Shown here piece after piece: positions 59,371-64,000 of a stretch of 64,000 bases of DNA. Location of the stretch: contig JBJHCZ010000006.1 in NCBI GenBank assembly GCA_050486285.1, positions 89,373 through 153,372 on the forward strand. Direction: 5' to 3'. Source of the stretch: JAITWN01 sp050486285. GTDB taxonomy: Bacteria; Pseudomonadota; Gammaproteobacteria; SZUA-140. The position numbers were made by a program, and so were the translations under genes. Each line of letters starts with the position of its first letter. The first letter of the stretch is position 1. The notes under the pieces were generated by a model, which searched no databases, had not been told where the DNA came from, and worked only from the letters and a program-made list of their open reading frames with translations.

Positions 59371-60747
59371 ATGGGACTTGAAGTCGTCATCCTCGCGGCA
59401 GGGGAAGGGACGCGGATGCGTTCCCGGCTACCGAAGGTTTTGCATCCGATCGCCGGCAAACCGCTGCTTGCCCATGTCATCGACGCCGCCCGCGCGCTCG
59501 AACCCGCCCGCATCCATGTCGTCCACGGTCATCACGGCGAACGGGTGCGCGCGCAATTCCATGATGCCGGCGTCGACTGGGTCGAGCAGGCCGAACGTCT
59601 CGGCACCGGTCATGCGGTGCAGCAGGTCATGCCGGCGATCGCGTCGGAATCCACGGTGCTCGTGCTCTATGGCGACGTCCCGCTGATCGGCATCGATACG
59701 CTGCGCCGGCTGCTCGACGAGGTCGGCACGCACGGGCTCGCGATCGTCACCGCGATCCTCGACGACCCCGCCGGTTACGGTCGCATCGTCCGCGACGGGC
59801 ATGGCCGCATCGAACGCATCGTCGAACACAAGGACGCAACGGACGAGGAACGCGCGATCGACGAGATCAACACCGGCATCCTCGCCGCGCACGCCGCCCT
59901 GCTCGCGCGTTGTCTCGCGCGCCTGGACAACAACAACGCGCAGCGTGAGTTCTATCTGACCGACGTCATCGCGCTTGCCGCCGGCGAAGGCATCGACCCC
60001 GGATCGACGATGCCCGATGACAACGACGAGATCCTCGGCGTCAACGATCGCGCGCAGCTCGCGCAGCTCGAGAGCGCTTACCAGATGCGCGAGGCCGAGC
60101 GGCTGATGCACGACGGCGCGACGCTGCGCGACCCGTCGCGCATCGACGTGCGCGGAACACTCACGACGGGGACCGACGTTACGATCGACGTTAACTGCGT
60201 GTTCGAAGGTATCGTGGAAATCGCCGATGACGTCACCATCGGTCCGAACTGCGTGATCCGCGACGCGCGCGTCGGCAAGGGCACGCGCATCGATGCCCAC
60301 AGCGTCATCGACAGCGCCGACATCGGGCGGGATTGCCGCATCGGCCCGTTCGCGCGCATCCGTCCGGAGACCGTGCTGGCCGACGAGGTCCACGTCGGCA
60401 ACTTCGTCGAGCTCAAGAAGACGGACGTCGGCCGCGGCTCGAAGATCAACCACCTGAGTTACGTCGGCAACGCCAGCATCGGCAGCGGCGTCAACATCGG
60501 CGCCGGCACCATCACCTGCAACTACGACGGCGCCAACAAGCACCGCACCGTGATCGGCGACGGCGCCTTCATCGGCTCCGACACGCAACTGGTGGCGCCG
60601 GTCAAGGTCGGCGCCGGCGCCACCATCGGCGCCGGCTCGACCATCACCCGCGACGCCCCCGACAATGAACTTACGCTGAGCCGCGCGCCGCAGCAGACCC
60701 GCAAGGGCTGGAAGCGACCCGTTAAAAAACAATCGGGGTCAGAGTAG
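59371..60747 (+). CDS. glmU: Bifunctional GlcNAc-1-P uridyltransferase/GlcN-1-P acetyltransferase
   Basis: GlmU makes UDP-GlcNAc for peptidoglycan and lipopolysaccharide. The 458-residue protein has the N-terminal nucleotidyltransferase loop LAAGEGTRMRSRLPKVLHPI. The C-terminal left-handed beta-helix has hexapeptide repeats (IGPNCVIRDARVGKGTRIDA) and the acetyltransferase site region VGNASIGSGVNIGAGTITCN. It sits between atpC and glmS as in many gammaproteobacteria. Confidence 0.97.
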   Translation: MGLEVVILAAGEGTRMRSRLPKVLHPIAGKPLLAHVIDAARALEPARIHVVHGHHGERVRAQFHDAGVDWVEQAERLGTGHAVQQVMPAIASESTVLVLYGDVPLIGIDTLRRLLDEVGTHGLAIVTAILDDPAGYGRIVRDGHGRIERIVEHKDATDEERAIDEINTGILAAHAALLARCLARLDNNNAQREFYLTDVIALAAGEGIDPGSTMPDDNDEILGVNDRAQLAQLESAYQMREAERLMHDGATLRDPSRIDVRGTLTTGTDVTIDVNCVFEGIVEIADDVTIGPNCVIRDARVGKGTRIDAHSVIDSADIGRDCRIGPFARIRPETVLADEVHVGNFVELKKTDVGRGSKINHLSYVGNASIGSGVNIGAGTITCNYDGANKHRTVIGDGAFIGSDTQLVAPVKVGAGATIGAGSTITRDAPDNELTLSRAPQQTRKGWKRPVKKQSGSE

Positions 60748-60794
60748 ACTGACAATTCGGGGTAGATAATTGTTCATCTGACCCCGAATTGTCA
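60735..60794. repeat. Composite GGGGTCAGA-family repeat between glmU and glmS
   Basis: A half element (GGGGTCAGAGTAGA, 60735-60748) is followed by a hairpin with arms 60750-60767 and 60776-60794 that pair fully except for one bulged base. The half element equals the arm at 25185; the right part (60768-60790) equals 28838-28860. Two family types are thus joined here. The left edge overlaps the last codons of glmU. Confidence 0.8.
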
Positions 60795-60822
60795 CTGAAC
60801 CCAATGGAGTAATGGAACGATT

Positions 60823-62655
60823 ATGTGCGGAATAGTCGGAGCGGTCGCCGAGCGGGACGTCATCCCCATCATGATCGAGGGGCTCAAGCGCCTCGAATAT
60901 CGCGGCTATGACTCTGCCGGCGTCGTCGTGCTCGACGAGCACGGCAAGCTCCAGCGCGTGCGCGCGGTCGGCAAGATCAGCGCGCTCGAGCACGCCTTGC
61001 AGCAGAATCCGCTGCGCGGTTCGGCCGGCATCGGCCACACCCGCTGGGCGACCCACGGCGCGCCGAAGGAGTCCAACGCCCACCCGCACATCAGCCGAGA
61101 ATCGGTCGCGGTCGTCCACAACGGCATCATCGAGAATCACGACGAGCTGCGCGACGCCCAGATCAGGATGGGCTACGAGATCAGCTCCGACACCGACACC
61201 GAGGTCATCGTCCACCAGGTCCATAGCCATATCGCCACCGGCATGAACCTGCTCGAGGCGGTGCAGAAGACCCTCGGCGAACTGCACGGCGCCTACGCGC
61301 TCGGCGTCATGAGCCGCGACGAAGCCGGCCGGCTCGTCGTCGCGCGCCGCGGCAGCCCGCTGATCATCGGCATCGGCATCGGCGAGCACTTCGTCGCCTC
61401 CGACGTCAACGCGCTGCTGCCGGTCACCCAGCAGTTCATCATGCTGGAAGAGGGCGATGTCGCCTCGCTGACCCGCGACAGCCTTGCGATCTATGATCAG
61501 ACCGGCGCCGCCGTCGAGCGCCCGGTTCATACCAGCGAACTGACCGCCAGTGCCGTCGAGCGCGGCGAGTACCGCCACTTCATGCTGAAGGAGATCTTCG
61601 AGCAGGTGCGCGCGATCACCGAAACCCTGGAAGGCCGCATCAGCAAGCACAAGGTGCTGGAGGCCTCATTCGGCCCGAAGGCGAAGGAAGTCTTCGACAA
61701 GATCGACCAGGTCCACATCATCGCCTGCGGCACCAGTTTCCATGCCGGCATGATCGCGCGCTACTGGCTCGAATCGATCGCGCGCGTGCCGTGCACCGTC
61801 GAGGTCGCGAGCGAGTTCCGCTATCGCCACCCGGTCGTTCGTCCGAACACGCTGGTCGTCACGATCTCTCAGTCCGGCGAGACCGCCGACACCATCGCCG
61901 CGTTGCGCGAGGCAAAGAAACTCGGCTTCACCGGCTCGCTGTCGATCTGCAACGTCCCCGAAAGCTCGCTGGTGCGCGAATCCGATCTCGTCATGATGAC
62001 GCGCGCCGGCCCAGAGATCGGCGTCGCGTCGACCAAGGCCTTCACGACCCAGCTCGTCGCGCTGCTGCTGCTCGTCGTCGTGCTCGGTCGCCGCCACGGC
62101 CTCAGCGAACAGGCCGAGCAGGTCATCGTCGACCAGTTGATCCAGCTGCCCGGCCGCATCGAGGGCGTGCTCGGCCTCAACGATCGCATCGAGCAGTTGT
62201 CACAGATGTTTGCCGACAAGCACCACGCCCTGTTCCTCGGCCGCGGTACGCAGTACCCGGTGGCGATGGAAGGCGCGCTGAAGCTGAAGGAGATCTCCTA
62301 CATCCACGCCGAGGCCTATCCCGCCGGCGAACTCAAACACGGCCCGCTCGCGCTCGTCGACGCCGAGATGCCGGTCATCGCTGTCGCGCCGAACAACGAA
62401 CTGCTGGAGAAGGTGAAATCGAACCTGCAGGAAGTGCGCGCGCGCGGCGGACACCTGATCGTGTTCACCGACGCCGGCGCCGGCATGCGCACCGGCGACG
62501 GCATCGACATCGTCGACGTCGCGCCGACCGACGACACCGTCGCGCCGATCGTCTACACCGTTCCGCTGCAACTGCTTGCGTATCATGTCGCGGTGCTCAA
62601 GGGCACCGACGTCGATCAGCCGCGCAATCTCGCGAAGTCGGTGACAGTGGAGTGA
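60823..62655 (+). CDS. glmS: Glutamine-fructose-6-phosphate aminotransferase
   Basis: GlmS makes glucosamine-6-phosphate. The 610-residue protein has the N-terminal nucleophile Cys2 (MCGIVGAV) with the glutaminase pattern GHTRWATHG. Two SIS isomerase domains follow (IACGTSFHAGMIARYW; FLGRGTQYPVAMEGALKLKEISYIHAEAY). The end LAKSVTVE is the conserved stretch whose DNA (62611-62655) is the Tn7 recognition site in other bacteria. Confidence 0.97.
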   Translation: MCGIVGAVAERDVIPIMIEGLKRLEYRGYDSAGVVVLDEHGKLQRVRAVGKISALEHALQQNPLRGSAGIGHTRWATHGAPKESNAHPHISRESVAVVHNGIIENHDELRDAQIRMGYEISSDTDTEVIVHQVHSHIATGMNLLEAVQKTLGELHGAYALGVMSRDEAGRLVVARRGSPLIIGIGIGEHFVASDVNALLPVTQQFIMLEEGDVASLTRDSLAIYDQTGAAVERPVHTSELTASAVERGEYRHFMLKEIFEQVRAITETLEGRISKHKVLEASFGPKAKEVFDKIDQVHIIACGTSFHAGMIARYWLESIARVPCTVEVASEFRYRHPVVRPNTLVVTISQSGETADTIAALREAKKLGFTGSLSICNVPESSLVRESDLVMMTRAGPEIGVASTKAFTTQLVALLLLVVVLGRRHGLSEQAEQVIVDQLIQLPGRIEGVLGLNDRIEQLSQMFADKHHALFLGRGTQYPVAMEGALKLKEISYIHAEAYPAGELKHGPLALVDAEMPVIAVAPNNELLEKVKSNLQEVRARGGHLIVFTDAGAGMRTGDGIDIVDVAPTDDTVAPIVYTVPLQLLAYHVAVLKGTDVDQPRNLAKSVTVE

Positions 62656-62782
62656 TCCACTGGCGCCGGAGCCAGAACCTGCGTATCCCGCACCGTCTAA
62701 CACGAAAGTACTAGCATTCTCTCGCCGCTTGCGCGAGCCTCTCTGCCCCGTTAAAGTGTCAAAATAATAACGGTCGGGATGT
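62656..62782. other. Gap between glmS and the integron integrase
   Basis: This 127-nt gap contains a weak stem CTGGC/GCCAG just after glmS (62660-62674) and a CTCGC/GCGAG stem at about 62718-62735. These are possible terminators for glmS and for the convergent integrase. No Tn7-type end was recognised. Confidence 0.35.
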
Positions 62783-63778
62783 TCAGCGATCCACTGGGCT
62801 GATCACCCCGCGCCCGCCCCGGTTCAGAACATGGGCATAAATCATCGTGGTACTCACATCGCGATGCCCGAGCAATTCCTGCACCGTGCGGATGTCATAG
62901 CCTCCCTCCAGCAGATGGGTCGCAAAGGAGTGGCGCAAAGTATGAGTCGATGCAGACTTGTGAATTCCCGCGGCGATTACCGCGCGCTTGATCGCACGCT
63001 GCAGCGCCTGCTCGTGGGTATGGTGCCGGCGCACGATGCCGGAACGCGGGTCACGCGACGGCCGCCGCGCCGGAAAGACCCAGAACCAGCCCCATTCCTG
63101 CGGAGCCCGGGGATACTTGCGCGCCAGCGCCATCGGGAGTTCGATACCGGGGCTGCCGGCTGCGCGGTCAGATTCCCAGAGCAGACGAGCACTGGCCAGA
63201 TGCACTTGGAGCCCATCGCGCAGCGATTGCGGCAGCATCGTAATGCGATCCTTCGCTCCCTTGCCACCCCTCACCGTGATCGAGCTGCGCCCGAAGTCGA
63301 CATCCTTGACACGCAGCCTCACGCATTCCATCAGTCGCATCCCGGTGCCATAGAGCAGGCGCGCCATCAGCAGGTGTGTGCCGCCCAGGTGAGCGAAAAG
63401 CCGGTCGATCTCGGAGCGCGTCATGACCACAGGCACGTGTTCCGCAGTCTTCGCCCGGGTCACGCCATCGAGCCAAGGCAATTCGATAGCCAAAACCTCG
63501 CGATACAGGAACAGCAATGCCGCCAGAGACTGATTCTGTGTCGACGCGCTGACCTTGCGATCGATGGCGAGATGGCTCAGAAAGGCCTCGATCTCGGATG
63601 CGCCCATGTCCCTTGGGTGACGCTTTTCATGAAAAAGAATGAAGCGGCGGATCCAACCGATATAGGATTGCTCGGTGCGCAGGCTGTAGTGCTTGACCCG
63701 GATCCGCTCGCGGACCTGGTCCAGAAGTCGTGGAGAATCCGTTGCCGTGTTTGGGGAAATGCCTGATGTGTTTCCCAT
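62783..63778 (-). CDS. intI: Integron integrase IntI
   Basis: This is a tyrosine recombinase of 331 residues with the full catalytic set: R148 (GTGMRLME), K173/K176, H279 and R282 (HTLRHSFATHLLEGG), H305 (LLGHRDV) and Y314 (TTMIYAHV). It also has the extra helix unique to IntI (residues 221-237, KYPRAPQEWGWFWVFPA), which separates it from Xer proteins. It recombines attC cassette sites with attI. AAGGAGG precedes the ATG and TATAAT (63823-63828, complement) is a clear -10. The gene looks intact. It points away from the cassettes, the normal integron layout. Confidence 0.95.
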   Translation of the reverse strand: MGNTSGISPNTATDSPRLLDQVRERIRVKHYSLRTEQSYIGWIRRFILFHEKRHPRDMGASEIEAFLSHLAIDRKVSASTQNQSLAALLFLYREVLAIELPWLDGVTRAKTAEHVPVVMTRSEIDRLFAHLGGTHLLMARLLYGTGMRLMECVRLRVKDVDFGRSSITVRGGKGAKDRITMLPQSLRDGLQVHLASARLLWESDRAAGSPGIELPMALARKYPRAPQEWGWFWVFPARRPSRDPRSGIVRRHHTHEQALQRAIKRAVIAAGIHKSASTHTLRHSFATHLLEGGYDIRTVQELLGHRDVSTTMIYAHVLNRGGRGVISPVDR

Positions 63779-63822
63779 GATCGCCTCCTTGCGAAACAGT
63801 GGGTTGGAAAAGGTGCGTCAGG

Positions 63823-63828
63823 ATTATA
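63823..63828 (-). promoter_or_regulatory. intI promoter -10 box
   Basis: TATAAT on the minus strand lies 45 nt upstream of the intI ATG. The hexamer 17 nt further upstream (TGTATA) is a weak -35. No LexA box (CTGT-N8-ACAG) was recognised, so SOS control is not evident. Confidence 0.6.
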
Positions 63829-63859
63829 CGGCGGGCATTCGGATTTATACATCAGACAA

Positions 63860-63883
63860 GCCACCTAATTTTAGTTAGGCGGC
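63860..63883 (+). other. Candidate attI recombination site
   Basis: Two inverted core-like sites, GCCACCTAAT (63860-63869) and GTTAGGCGGC (63874-63883), are 8/10 complementary across 4 nt. GTTAGGC fits the IntI core GTTRRRY, so the crossover would fall between G63874 and T63875. The site is 96 nt upstream of intI on the divergent side, as in known integrons. The cassette array would start at 63875. Confidence 0.75.
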
Positions 63884-63904
63884 ACACCCCGGATTCCGCT
63901 GGAA

Positions 63905-63933
63905 TTGACATCTGTCACGTGATGCATTACATT
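63905..63933 (+). promoter_or_regulatory. Consensus-like promoter inside the first cassette
   Basis: TTGACA (63905-63910) is followed by exactly 17 nt and TACATT (63928-63933). The start point would fall at about 63940, on the GTG start codon of the toxin gene, so the mRNA may have no leader. The inverted repeat TGATC-CGT-GATCA (63935-63947) spans the start codon and could be an antitoxin operator. Confidence 0.7.
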
Positions 63934-63940
63934 CTGATCC

Positions 63941-64000
63941 GTGATCAAGACCTTTGCTGACAAGCGTACGAAAGACCTCTACGAGACAGGCAAGGCGAAG
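63941..64000 (+). CDS. HigB/RelE-like toxin of the first integron cassette (3' end outside window)
   Basis: The first 20 codons read VIKTFADKRTKDLYETGKAK, the N-terminal pattern of the HigB/GraT killer-protein family (MIKSFxxKxtexlfe). Toxin-antitoxin cassettes are common in chromosomal integrons, where they stabilise the array. The start is GTG 63941, 66 nt after the attI crossover. The antitoxin and attC would lie beyond the window. It is not the same gene as the toxin at 20368; the family call rests on only 20 residues. Confidence 0.7.
   Translation, partial: MIKTFADKRTKDLYETGKAK

Noticed and set aside
62656..62782. Tn7-type transposon end after glmS
   Set aside because: No TGTGGGCGGACA-like end or Tns gene was recognised in the visible sequence.
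63779..63860. LexA-box control of intI
   Set aside because: No CTGT-N8-ACAG pattern was recognised in the intI promoter region.

Overview
This window is a 64 kb piece of a GC-rich gammaproteobacterial chromosome. Support comes from class I adenylate cyclase, AlgZ/AlgR next to hemCDXY and argH, rho-trxA-rhlB, and the parAB-atp-glmU-glmS cluster. I would place it near Chromatiales/Acidiferrobacterales-like lineages, but I cannot name a genus. It is almost fully coding, with many ATGA, GTGA and TTGA start/stop overlaps. No rRNA or tRNA gene was recognised.

Layout: (1) 1-8028 is one chemotaxis operon, cheA (5' end outside the window)-cheW-cheY-mcp-cheR-cheD-cheB and a small CheZ-like protein. 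(2) 8082-10548 holds yceI, an unknown membrane protein and a divergent LysR regulator. (3) 10631-15023 (minus strand) is a MoxR/DUF58/transglutaminase operon with a cNMP-binding protein downstream. (4) 15216-19073 is mnmG followed by TRAP permease genes. Their TakP-like binding protein lies at 21062-22144 on the other strand. Between them is a decayed insertion of about 2 kb: an IS3 scrap, a stand-alone HARE-HTH microprotein, an AHSA1 fragment and a HigBA toxin-antitoxin module. (5) 22248-33137 carries cyaA, argH, algZR and hemCDXY. (6) 33173-36441 carries rhlB, trxA and rho. (7) 36653-46879 is a type II secretion operon, gspD-E-F-G-H-I-J-K-L-M-N, without gspC. (8) 46987-62655 is glgP, rsmG, parAB, the complete F1Fo ATP synthase operon, glmU and glmS. 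(9) 62783-64000 is an integron: an intact IntI-type integrase, an attI-like site and the first cassette, which begins with a HigB-like toxin and runs out of the window.

Two features cut across the regions. Seven intergenic gaps each carry a hairpin bounded by GGGGTCAGA/TCTGACCCC-type ends with different inner stems; one is a perfect 37-bp palindrome next to eight 15-bp tandem repeats. The second is the right-edge integron downstream of glmS, the most likely entry to a larger accessory system outside the window.
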